7,853 nucleotides of DNA from Spirochaetales bacterium (GTDB taxonomy: Bacteria; Spirochaetota; Spirochaetia; B11-G9): contig JALTGJ010000352.1 of assembly GCA_027077185.1 (NCBI GenBank), positions 1 through 7,853 of the forward strand, in the 5' to 3' direction. Under the pieces are notes generated by a model. It made no database searches. It saw only the letters and a program-made list of their open reading frames with translations, and was not told the DNA's origin. Below, piece by piece: positions 1 through 5,896 of the stretch; position 1 is the first letter of the stretch; each line of letters begins with the position of its first letter. The translations under genes were made by a program, and so were the position numbers.

Positions 1-559
1 TTTTCGTTTCATTTGTTATTACTGTTTTAGAAGTTTTATCTTCAGTTAAAGAAGTTTCAGTATTTTGGGATTTTTCTTTAATACTGGTTGTGGGGATAGG
101 TATTTCCGGTTCAGTATTAACTGATTGTATATTATAATCGGATCTAAACAGAGTTGTATTTAGTATCCATTTTCCTCCCCAGAACAAAAGGAGCAGAGAA
201 ATTATACCAAAAAGTATAAATAAAGGTACTAATTTATTTCTCAGATAGGGGGTTAATTTTATTTCTATAGATTCAGTTTTCTTACCATCAACCCTTAATT
301 TCAAAGAAAGAAATTTATCAATGTAAGATCCTGTAAGCTCAAATCTGGGTAAACCGGAAACTTTTCGTTTTAAATTTCGAATATAAAATTCTTTTAAGAG
401 GACTCGCTTTCCAGCTTTATTGAGGAAAACTTTTATTATTACAGAAGCCTGATTATCCACAAGAGTGGTGAGGTTAAGTGTCTTATGGTCATATTTATTA
501 AGATTTAATAATTCGATATATGATCTGTTTTCAATTTCGACTTCAATTAAATTATCCAT
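1..559 (-). CDS. Single-span membrane protein, 3' end beyond the window
   Basis: An open frame runs on the minus strand from an ATG at 559-557 to the window edge without a stop: 186 codons plus one base, so the C-terminus is missing. Residues 1-105 form a charged, beta-rich cytoplasmic-looking region without a signal peptide (starts MDNLIEVEIENRSYIELL). Residues about 110-129 are a strong hydrophobic segment (VPLFILFGIISLLLLFW). After it comes a Thr/Ser/Glu/Lys-rich, low-complexity stretch (about 140-186) that looks like a flexible periplasmic linker. This is an N-in, C-out bitopic layout, with the functional outer domain probably past the edge; an OmpA-type peptidoglycan-binding domain is one possibility, but nothing here shows it. 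No clear Shine-Dalgarno precedes the start. The gene is divergent from the mechanosensitive channel gene, with 74 bases between the starts. I do not recognise the family. Confidence 0.75.
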   Translation of the reverse strand, partial: MDNLIEVEIENRSYIELLNLNKYDHKTLNLTTLVDNQASVIIKVFLNKAGKRVLLKEFYIRNLKRKVSGLPRFELTGSYIDKFLSLKLRVDGKKTESIEIKLTPYLRNKLVPLFILFGIISLLLLFWGGKWILNTTLFRSDYNIQSVNTEPEIPIPTTSIKEKSQNTETSLTEDKTSKTVITNETK

Positions 560-633
560 AACTTAATCTTAAACTTCTGGATCTTTCAGTCAAGTAAAAA
601 AAAGTAAATTTATATTTTCTAAGTTACTAAAAT

Positions 634-1788
634 ATGATAAATTGCAGTATGGATTATTTATCTATTATTCGAACTATATTTCTTACTCCCTTTACTATTG
701 GTGTAATAGAACTGCCATTTACACTTTTAGAATTTATTTTGAAGCTTTTTTTGCCAATGCTTCTTCTTTTCATTGGCTATCGGCTTTTAAATATGGTATT
801 TAGACGAATTCTTGGTAAATCGCAAATAAAAGATGAAACACAAAAAAGTGTCATCAAATGGTCAAAGCGGTTTCTTCGCCTGGTTCTGTTTCTTGTTTTT
901 TTCATATTAAGCGGCCGTTTGCTTGGAGCCAGAATATTTGAATATGTAAAAATGTTTACCAATGCTCTTAATAAACCTCTTCTTGTTTCGGGGAATACAA
1001 AAATTTCTTTTTTAACACTACTATTAATTATTCCTGTTTATATTGTTGCTTCCTGGGCGGGGAAAACAAGCCGGGGCTTAATTAGTTCCGATTTAATGAA
1101 TCGTTTTGGTTTTGATGAAGCCAGACAATTCTCTATATCAAGTCTTCTTAGATATGGAATAATGACTATAGTCTTTTTAATTGGCTTATCAATTATTGGT
1201 GTAAACCTTTCATCTATTACTGTTATGTTTGGAGTTCTCGGTATTGGGATTGGTTTTGGTTTGCAGGGAGTTGTTGCAAATTTATTTGCCGGGATAATAA
1301 TTATTATAAGCCGTCCGATAAAAGATGGAGACCGTATATTAATTGATACATACGATGGGACTGTAGAACAGATAAGGATCCTGTCTACTGTAATAAATAC
1401 AATTACCAATGAATCTATTATAATACCCAATACAAAATTAGTTTCAGAACCTGTTTTTAACTATTCGTACAGTGATAGAAGTATACGTATTACAAATAAA
1501 GTCAGCGTTTCTTATAATGCTGATCTTGATTTTGTAATGGAGGTGTTGGAAAAAATTACTGCTGCTAATCCTTATGCCGCTTTAAATATAAAACATGAGG
1601 TTCGTGTTGAGGAATTTGGAGCATCAGGGATAGATTTTGTTGTAATAACCTGGATAAAAGATGTGAGGGACAAATTTACTGCACACCACTGGACTAATAT
1701 GGAAATATGGCGTGTTTTTAGAGCAAAAGGTATAGAAATACCTTTTGCTCAGCTTGATTTGCATATTAAGGAAGGTAAAATTTCCTAG
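634..1788 (+). CDS. MscS-family mechanosensitive ion channel
   Basis: Predicted small-conductance mechanosensitive channel of the inner membrane, which opens under membrane tension to release solutes during hypo-osmotic shock. The 384 residues exceed E. coli MscS (286), with extra N-terminal membrane spans: hydrophobic segments near residues 30-52, 80-97, 122-141 and 171-190. The pore helix follows at about 193-225 and carries the Gly-rich packing pattern GVLGIGIGFGLQGVVANLF (from residue 200). The beta-domain begins at SRPIKDGDRI (226 onward), and the conserved IIPN motif lies at 263-266 before the C-terminal alpha/beta domain. The pattern FGLQGVVANLFAGIIIIISRP closely matches the TM3 to beta-domain junction of the family. 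The ATG at 634 is used here; the in-frame ATG at 649 is possible, and neither has a strong Shine-Dalgarno. The gene is divergent from the upstream membrane protein gene, and its TAG overlaps the stop of the convergent regulator gene. Family assignment is firm; subtype is not. Confidence 0.93.
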   Translation: MINCSMDYLSIIRTIFLTPFTIGVIELPFTLLEFILKLFLPMLLLFIGYRLLNMVFRRILGKSQIKDETQKSVIKWSKRFLRLVLFLVFFILSGRLLGARIFEYVKMFTNALNKPLLVSGNTKISFLTLLLIIPVYIVASWAGKTSRGLISSDLMNRFGFDEARQFSISSLLRYGIMTIVFLIGLSIIGVNLSSITVMFGVLGIGIGFGLQGVVANLFAGIIIIISRPIKDGDRILIDTYDGTVEQIRILSTVINTITNESIIIPNTKLVSEPVFNYSYSDRSIRITNKVSVSYNADLDFVMEVLEKITAANPYAALNIKHEVRVEEFGASGIDFVVITWIKDVRDKFTAHHWTNMEIWRVFRAKGIEIPFAQLDLHIKEGKIS

Positions 1789-2216
1789 CGTAAATCGAGA
1801 GATTTTTTGAAGTTTCCGGATACTACATCTTTTAAAGTTGTCTTTTCAAAATATCCCCTAAAATGCAAATAGGAGTTATTCCAGAGTTGATTTACAATAC
1901 ATTCACTGTATCTTTCGCAAGAGTGAGGAGAGTCGTCTACACAGGGAGATAGAAGCAGCCCTTCTCCTACTGCATCAAAAATTTCTGCTATTGATATTTT
2001 TTCGGAATCTCTTTTAAGTCTAAAACCACCTCCCGGACCCCTGACAGAAGTAATAATATCCCCTTTTCTCAGTTTAAAAAAAATTTGTTCGAGAAATTCT
2101 GCTGAAATATTTTCCAATTCTGATATTACCCGTATAGATACAGGTTTTTCATTTCCCTGCATAGCCAATTGAACCATTGCACGAACTGCATATCTGCCTT
2201 TTGTTGTAATTCTCAT
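1785..2216 (-). CDS. Rrf2-family transcriptional regulator, likely Fe-S sensing
   Basis: A 143-residue winged-helix regulator of the Rrf2 family (IscR, NsrR, RsrR and CymR relatives), the usual length for the family. It opens with the family signature MRITTKGRYAVRAMVQLA. The recognition-helix region is SAEFLEQIFFKLRKGDII (38-55), and the wing motif is VRGPGGGFRL (58-67). Three cysteines, C92, C100 and C106 (Cys-X7-Cys-X5-Cys), sit where IscR and NsrR bind an iron-sulfur cluster, followed by NQLW. In IscR a histidine three residues after the last Cys is a ligand; here that position is Asn109. This suggests a cluster-sensing repressor or activator responding to Fe-S supply, nitric oxide or redox state, though the signal cannot be read from sequence. 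AGGA at 2230-2227 lies ten bases before the ATG. No cysteine desulfurase or scaffold gene lies beside it, so it appears to act as a stand-alone gene. It probably controls its own promoter through the palindrome upstream. Confidence 0.93.
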   Translation of the reverse strand: MRITTKGRYAVRAMVQLAMQGNEKPVSIRVISELENISAEFLEQIFFKLRKGDIITSVRGPGGGFRLKRDSEKISIAEIFDAVGEGLLLSPCVDDSPHSCERYSECIVNQLWNNSYLHFRGYFEKTTLKDVVSGNFKKSLDLR

Positions 2217-2258
2217 ATTATTATAATCCTATTATGTCGAACCGTTATTTTAATATAG

Positions 2259-2287
2259 AATATAACTAATATTGCATTATTAGTAAA
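2259..2287 (-). promoter_or_regulatory. Candidate sigma-70 promoter of the Rrf2 regulator gene
   Basis: Read on the minus strand, TTTACT (2287-2282, four of six matches to TTGACA) is followed after exactly 17 bases by TATATT (2264-2259, five of six matches to TATAAT). Transcription would begin near 2252, giving a leader of about 36 bases before the ATG at 2216, with AGGA within it. Position, spacing and hexamers fit a housekeeping promoter, but in AT-rich DNA chance matches are common. Confidence 0.5.
2265..2284. promoter_or_regulatory. 20-bp palindrome, candidate Rrf2 operator
   Basis: The minus strand reads ACTAATAATGCAATATTAGT. It equals its own reverse complement except for one mismatched pair (nine of ten base pairs symmetric), centred between 2274 and 2275. 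It fills the spacer between the -35 and -10 hexamers of the candidate promoter and overlaps the last three bases of the -35. A bound dimer there would block RNA polymerase, which fits autorepression by the Rrf2 protein encoded directly downstream. Rrf2 proteins bind as dimers to such dyads and often regulate themselves. The link to this protein is inferred from position. Confidence 0.5.
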
Positions 2288-2336
2288 CCTTATTGAATTG
2301 CTTCCGTATCAGTTATACACTTGTTAATAATTATTT

Positions 2337-2420
2337 TACCGGCGATCGGAGTTGAACCGATACACCCTTGCGGGCGGCAGATTTTGAGTCTGCTGCGTCT
2401 ACCAATTTCGCCACGCCGGC
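2337..2420 (-). tRNA. tRNA-Leu (anticodon CAA)
   Basis: This is a complete class II tRNA of 84 bases. The acceptor stem GCCGGCG (2420-2414) pairs with CGCCGGT, six Watson-Crick pairs plus a terminal G1-U72 wobble, and the discriminator is A. The D arm has a GCG/CGC stem, and the loop carries GGT and AGA as in bacterial tRNA-Leu. The anticodon stem GCAGA/TCTGC encloses the loop CTCAAAA, so the anticodon is CAA, reading UUG. A long variable arm (CCC GCAA GGG core) and a T arm ATCGG-TTCAACT-CCGAT follow. The 3' CCA is not encoded (AAA follows the discriminator), so it must be added enzymatically. A weak promoter, TTGATT (2462-2457) with TAACTT 17 bases on, lies upstream. I see no intron or obvious terminator. 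It points the same way as the regulator gene 120 bases further on. Confidence 0.97.
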
Positions 2421-2503
2421 ATATAGTTAAAATAAGTTACACTAAAAAGGTAAAATAATCAACGGTTAAAGAGTACTTATTGATACAGGCAGAGAGAAAG
2501 GAA

Positions 2504-2560
2504 GGCTTTTAGGATTATTTAGTTTTCTATTATCACTAACCGCCTATAATCCAAAACGCT
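2504..2560. repeat. Imperfect inverted repeat around the TPR gene promoter
   Basis: The arms 2504-2518 (GGCTTTTAGGATTAT) and 2546-2560 (ATAATCCAAAACGCT) match at 12 of 15 positions as an inverted repeat, with one further position a G-T wobble. They are separated by 27 bases. The innermost seven base pairs, GGATTAT/ATAATCC, are perfect, and the downstream arm contains most of the candidate -10 hexamer. It could be a two-site operator, or a hairpin if transcription starts upstream; no role is shown. Confidence 0.4.
2523..2550 (+). promoter_or_regulatory. Candidate promoter for the TPR protein gene
   Basis: A consensus -10, TATAAT, lies at 2545-2550, about 50 bases before the ATG at 2600. Only a poor -35 (TTTTCT at 2523-2528, three of six matches, spacer 16) can be proposed, so the promoter may depend on an activator or be weak. 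Transcription would start near 2557, giving a leader of about 43 bases that is very pyrimidine-rich. Confidence 0.45.
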
Positions 2561-2599
2561 GTCTTCTCCTTTTCTTCTCAGTATGATACATTTCCTTTT

Positions 2600-5038
2600 A
2601 TGTGGTTATTTCCAAAAAGAAAAAAAATAATAGAGGAAAAAGGCAGTATTTTAGAAGAATTATGGACATGCTCCTTTAAGGATATTAGGAAAAACAGGTT
2701 TGAGTTGGAAAATACTGAATCTATGAAATCTGAAATAAGAAGCGATAAGCTTTGTTTAACAGCAAAAAAACAAAATCTGTTTGTATGGAGTCTTAATGAG
2801 GAATACCGCTATAAGAATTTTGTTTTGGATGCAGTCTGCTCAATTGATAAAGACAATGGTCATTCGGCAGCAGGTGTACTCTTTCGATACGCAAATGAGA
2901 GCAACTATTACTATTTTTTAATCTCTGAAAACGGATACTTCCGTTTAGATGTTATTTTTAATGGTTCCCCCCGAATCCTTATTCCCTGGACATTATGTAA
3001 ACTTGATACAGCTGACAAAATTGGAATAAGATTAATAGTTCGTGGTGAGTCTATAACTCTTTATCTTAATGAAGACTGGCTGGGGGAGATAGATGATGAT
3101 TCAATTGATGCAGGGTTTACAGCATTTGGAGGGCAAAATTTTTCCAATAAGGATACTGCAAATTTTTCTTTATCAGAGATAACTATTGAATCCCGGTCAG
3201 TTGAAGTTGAGTCTATATATCAGAGTCAGGCAAAACAGGGTATAGTTCCTCTTGAAAGCAGGTTGGAATTTGCTAAAAGGCTTTTTGAACAGGGGCAGTA
3301 TTCTGCAGTACTTGTTCAAATTAAAAAAGCTTTAAAAGTTTATCCGGAGAATTATAATCTCTCTCTTCTTATGGCCATGAGTTTAAGTCGTATCGGTCTG
3401 TATGATGAGGCTTTGAAAGCTCTTGAGTCCTGTTCCGGGACAATAAATCAGGATATTATAGTTGAGAAGGCTGGTATTTTATATAAAAAAAACAGTCTGA
3501 TTGAATTGAAAAATTTTTTAAATTCAAATATCAGCTTTCTTAAATCAAATGCTTTTCTTCTGAATCTTATGGGAAATACATTAGATGCATTAGGGGATTT
3601 TTCGGGTTCGGTAGACTATTATAGAAAATCATGTGATCTGGAACCGGATAATGCAGTTTTCCAATTAAATATTGCCAGATCTCTTGAAAAAATGTCAGAA
3701 ATTAAATCTGCCTTTTCCCATTATTATGAAGCAGCTCTTTGTTTTTTTAGAGAAGAAAATTATGAAGATCTTTTTAAAGTAATTTTAGGTATGGACAGAC
3801 TTTTTCCAGCCAGTCAGGAGGCAAGAATTCTGGAAGGTAAAGTTCTTTTTCATGAAAAAAAAACTGAGGAAGCCTTTAAAATATTTAAAAAGTTAAAAGA
3901 AGAAAATTTACAGGATTCGAGTGTAGATTTTTTATATGGGATTATCCTGCGTGAAAAGGGTAATAGTGATGCCGCTCTGCAGCTTTTTAAAAAATCTGCA
4001 GAGGAAGCTGTCGAATATTATCCCTATTGGTTCAAGTATGCTGAAACTCTGTATCTTATGGGTCTGCCTGCAAAGGAAGAGGCTCTAACAGCAATTAAAC
4101 TGGAAGAGAATAATGCCTGGGCTCATAATCTATATGGATTGATTCTATTATCGGAAAATAAATATTCAGAGGCAAAAAAAAGTTTTGCAATAGCATGTGA
4201 ACTGGATAAGGATTCTGTGGATATTCTTATTAATTACTCTGATGCTGTTGCAGCTGTAGATGGAATTGAAAAAGCCCTATTTTTACTAACAGGCAAAACA
4301 GGGCTTGCTTCTGTTCAGAATCAAATGGGGAATCTGTTCTATGCAAATGGGAATTATTCTGAAGCTACTGATTCTTATCGTCGGGCTGTATCCATCAGTC
4401 CTGAAAATACAGTATACAGGGAAAATCTTGCATCCTCATTGATCAAACAGGATTATATACTTGCTGCAGAAGAGATTCTTTCTGAATTAATTTCAGAAAA
4501 ATCCAGTGCATCAGTTTTAGAAATGATTGCTCAGGTAGCTTTCAGGAAGGGGGAGTATAGAAGAGCAGATATTTCGTTTGTTGAAGCTATAAAACTTGAG
4601 CCTGATAATTTTAGAATACTTCTTAATTATGGAGATTTCCTGTATACCCGCCTTAAGTATAAGGAAGCAGGAGATATTGCAGAGAGAATTATTTCAATTG
4701 CCGCTAATTCAAAAATAAGTAAAAGTATTATTGAAACAGCAAACTTATTGATGCAAAAAGTTGATGCTGCATTAAATGATAGATATGAATGTGATTCATG
4801 CGGCCATGAATGGATAGTACCAAAAAATATACCGGTTATAGATGTTGTTCGCATTCATGGTGAGCCGGATGGAGAATCCCCTGCAGGAAAATGTAAAAAA
4901 TGTGGAAATGTGTATTGTGTTAAGTGCTCAATGGATCATATTAGGGACAAGCGCTTTGTTTGCCCGGACTGTGATGAATATTTGAAACTTTCAGAAAATT
5001 ATTTAAAATATCTTGCAATGAAATATGCAGAGGAATAG
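2600..5038 (+). CDS. Large TPR protein with LamG/DUF1080-like N-terminus and eight-Cys C-terminus
   Basis: An 812-residue cytoplasmic-looking protein: no signal peptide and no membrane span. Three parts can be seen. Residues about 17-200 resemble a jelly-roll of the LamG/DUF1080 type (AGVLFRYANESNYYYFLI from about 91, then a late LYLNEDWLGEI strand pair). Residues about 217-715 are a long series of tetratricopeptide repeats with typical A/G/Y spacing and PEN/PDN turns (for example YRKSCDLEPDNAVFQLNIA and YRRAVSISPENTVYRENLA). Residues 731-791 carry four CxxC pairs (C731/C734, C765/C768, C773/C776, C788/C791) with H736 and H780 nearby, enough for two zinc sites. TPRs indicate a protein-binding scaffold; partner and pathway are unknown. 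The only usable in-frame start after the TAA at 2537 is the ATG at 2600, yet it has no Shine-Dalgarno. A 170-base gap and a new promoter separate it from lolA. The jelly-roll call is by pattern only. Confidence 0.9.
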   Translation: MWLFPKRKKIIEEKGSILEELWTCSFKDIRKNRFELENTESMKSEIRSDKLCLTAKKQNLFVWSLNEEYRYKNFVLDAVCSIDKDNGHSAAGVLFRYANESNYYYFLISENGYFRLDVIFNGSPRILIPWTLCKLDTADKIGIRLIVRGESITLYLNEDWLGEIDDDSIDAGFTAFGGQNFSNKDTANFSLSEITIESRSVEVESIYQSQAKQGIVPLESRLEFAKRLFEQGQYSAVLVQIKKALKVYPENYNLSLLMAMSLSRIGLYDEALKALESCSGTINQDIIVEKAGILYKKNSLIELKNFLNSNISFLKSNAFLLNLMGNTLDALGDFSGSVDYYRKSCDLEPDNAVFQLNIARSLEKMSEIKSAFSHYYEAALCFFREENYEDLFKVILGMDRLFPASQEARILEGKVLFHEKKTEEAFKIFKKLKEENLQDSSVDFLYGIILREKGNSDAALQLFKKSAEEAVEYYPYWFKYAETLYLMGLPAKEEALTAIKLEENNAWAHNLYGLILLSENKYSEAKKSFAIACELDKDSVDILINYSDAVAAVDGIEKALFLLTGKTGLASVQNQMGNLFYANGNYSEATDSYRRAVSISPENTVYRENLASSLIKQDYILAAEEILSELISEKSSASVLEMIAQVAFRKGEYRRADISFVEAIKLEPDNFRILLNYGDFLYTRLKYKEAGDIAERIISIAANSKISKSIIETANLLMQKVDAALNDRYECDSCGHEWIVPKNIPVIDVVRIHGEPDGESPAGKCKKCGNVYCVKCSMDHIRDKRFVCPDCDEYLKLSENYLKYLAMKYAEE

Positions 5039-5085
5039 AGACATGAGATCTTGTATTTCTATGTGTTTTATAAATGTTCTTCTGC

Positions 5086-5116
5086 TTGACAAAGCCATAT
5101 CAATAAGTAATATAAA
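5086..5116 (+). promoter_or_regulatory. Candidate promoter of the lolA-rodZ-rimO unit
   Basis: A perfect -35 TTGACA (5086-5091) and a -10 TATAAA (5111-5116, five of six matches) are separated by 19 bases, slightly longer than the preferred 17. A shorter spacing of 16 would use TAATAT (5108-5113). Transcription would begin near 5123, right at the first copy of the ACGCAA repeat, and give a leader of about 86 bases before the lolA start. It lies in the gap between the TPR gene and lolA, where a promoter is expected. Confidence 0.55.
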
Positions 5117-5123
5117 CGTAGAT

Positions 5124-5180
5124 ACGCAAGATTTTGCGTCTGCACGTTTTCTTAATGTATTGCGTCTATGTTTTACGCAA
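5124..5180 (+). repeat. Four-copy ACGCAA/TTGCGT cluster forming two hairpins
   Basis: ACGCAA (5124-5129) and TTGCGT (5134-5139) form an inverted repeat with a four-base centre. TTGCGT (5160-5165) and ACGCAA (5175-5180) form a second one with a nine-base centre. The two inner copies extend to the direct repeat TTGCGTCT. The cluster sits just downstream of the candidate promoter and ends 28 bases before the lolA ATG. It may be a multi-site operator, or in RNA two hairpins that could also re-pair with each other. Neither hairpin is directly followed by a T-run, so simple terminators are unlikely. Confidence 0.6.
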
Positions 5181-5208
5181 AGTGTTTCTGGTTTTAGGAT
5201 GTATTTTA

Positions 5209-5895
5209 ATGAAGATTAATAAATTTTTTACAATATCAATTTGCTTTCTCTCTCTTTTTTCCCTGCAAATTTATGCACAGGATATTCTTACTGCAGGACA
5301 GTTTTTTGATACCCTTTCCTCTTCCTATGGAAGTATTGAAGATTATGAAGCCAGGATCAGCATTGTTACAGATGAAGCATCCATGGAGGGTATTTTATTT
5401 TATAAAAGTCCCAATCTGTTAAGGATAAATTTTTCCAAGCCTGAAGAGCAGGTTATATCTGTAAATAATGATGTTCTTACTCTGCATATTCCTGATCAGA
5501 ATGTTGTTATGCAGCAGACTCTTAAGAGACACTCAAATGCTGCCCTTGCTGCTATGGCAAGTAAACAGGGACTTGAGCTGTTAAAGAAGGGGTATAGTAT
5601 TGCCTATCTTAAGGGTCCGGATCCTGTTCCCCTGGATGAAGGATCAGAAGAATTAGTTACGAAACTTAAACTTGTATGGCGGCAGACCGATGAGGGGTAC
5701 AGGCAGATAGAGATGTCAATTGGTGCAGATGGAATGATAAGGCGAATGAAAGGTATTACAGTAAACTATGACACCTTTCAGTTTGATTTTACTGAGATCA
5801 GAATAAATCAGAGTATTCCTGTAAGCCGGTTTGAATATGAAGCTCCACCTTCCGCCTATGTAATGAATAATTTTCTTTTTGAGCCGGAACAGTAA
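5209..5895 (+). CDS. lolA: LolA-like periplasmic lipoprotein carrier
   Basis: Predicted periplasmic chaperone that would take lipoproteins from the inner-membrane LolCDE transporter and carry them to the outer membrane. The start at 5209 is chosen because AGGA (5196-5199) lies nine bases upstream and because it gives a clean signal peptide, MKINKFFTISICFLSLFSLQ followed by IYA, with cleavage likely before QDI. An upstream in-frame ATG at 5134 would add 25 residues ahead of that signal. The product has 228 residues, about 205 when mature. The family pattern is clear: TAGQFFDTLSSSYGSIEDYEARI, then GILFYKSPNLLRINFSKPEEQVIS, then a VLTLHIPDQNVVMQQTL strand pair, and a C-terminal RFEYEAPPSA. It is the first gene of a tight group, its TAA ending one base before the rodZ start. 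No LolB is visible, as in spirochaetes generally. LolA-fold proteins also include unrelated carriers, so substrate is inferred. Confidence 0.85.
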   Translation: MKINKFFTISICFLSLFSLQIYAQDILTAGQFFDTLSSSYGSIEDYEARISIVTDEASMEGILFYKSPNLLRINFSKPEEQVISVNNDVLTLHIPDQNVVMQQTLKRHSNAALAAMASKQGLELLKKGYSIAYLKGPDPVPLDEGSEELVTKLKLVWRQTDEGYRQIEMSIGADGMIRRMKGITVNYDTFQFDFTEIRINQSIPVSRFEYEAPPSAYVMNNFLFEPEQ

Positions 5896-5896
5896 A

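Noticed and set aside
560..633. Promoters in the divergent region (TTGACT at 593-588 on the minus strand, TATATT at 611-616 on the plus strand)
   Set aside because: Neither hexamer has a partner at a proper distance; the minus-strand one would also put the transcription start almost on the ATG.
777..962. Minus-strand open frame inside the mscS-like gene
   Set aside because: It lies wholly within a well-supported gene on the other strand, has no recognisable domain and reads as an AT-rich shadow frame.
1038..1430. 130-codon minus-strand open frame in the mscS-like gene
   Set aside because: The opposite strand encodes the conserved pore and beta-domain of MscS here; the Ile/Pro-rich product looks like a reverse-frame artefact.
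2300..2336. Terminator after tRNA-Leu (AATAATTATT palindrome)
   Set aside because: The palindrome is pure A/T with no loop and no following T-run, so it cannot form a stable terminator hairpin.
4627..4854. 75-codon minus-strand open frame under the end of the TPR gene
   Set aside because: It overlaps conserved TPR and CxxC coding sequence on the plus strand and shows no features of its own.
5134..5208. Upstream in-frame start for lolA giving 25 more residues
   Set aside because: It would place extra hydrophobic residues ahead of a clean signal peptide, while AGGA sits correctly before the ATG at 5209, and it would put coding sequence over the repeat cluster.
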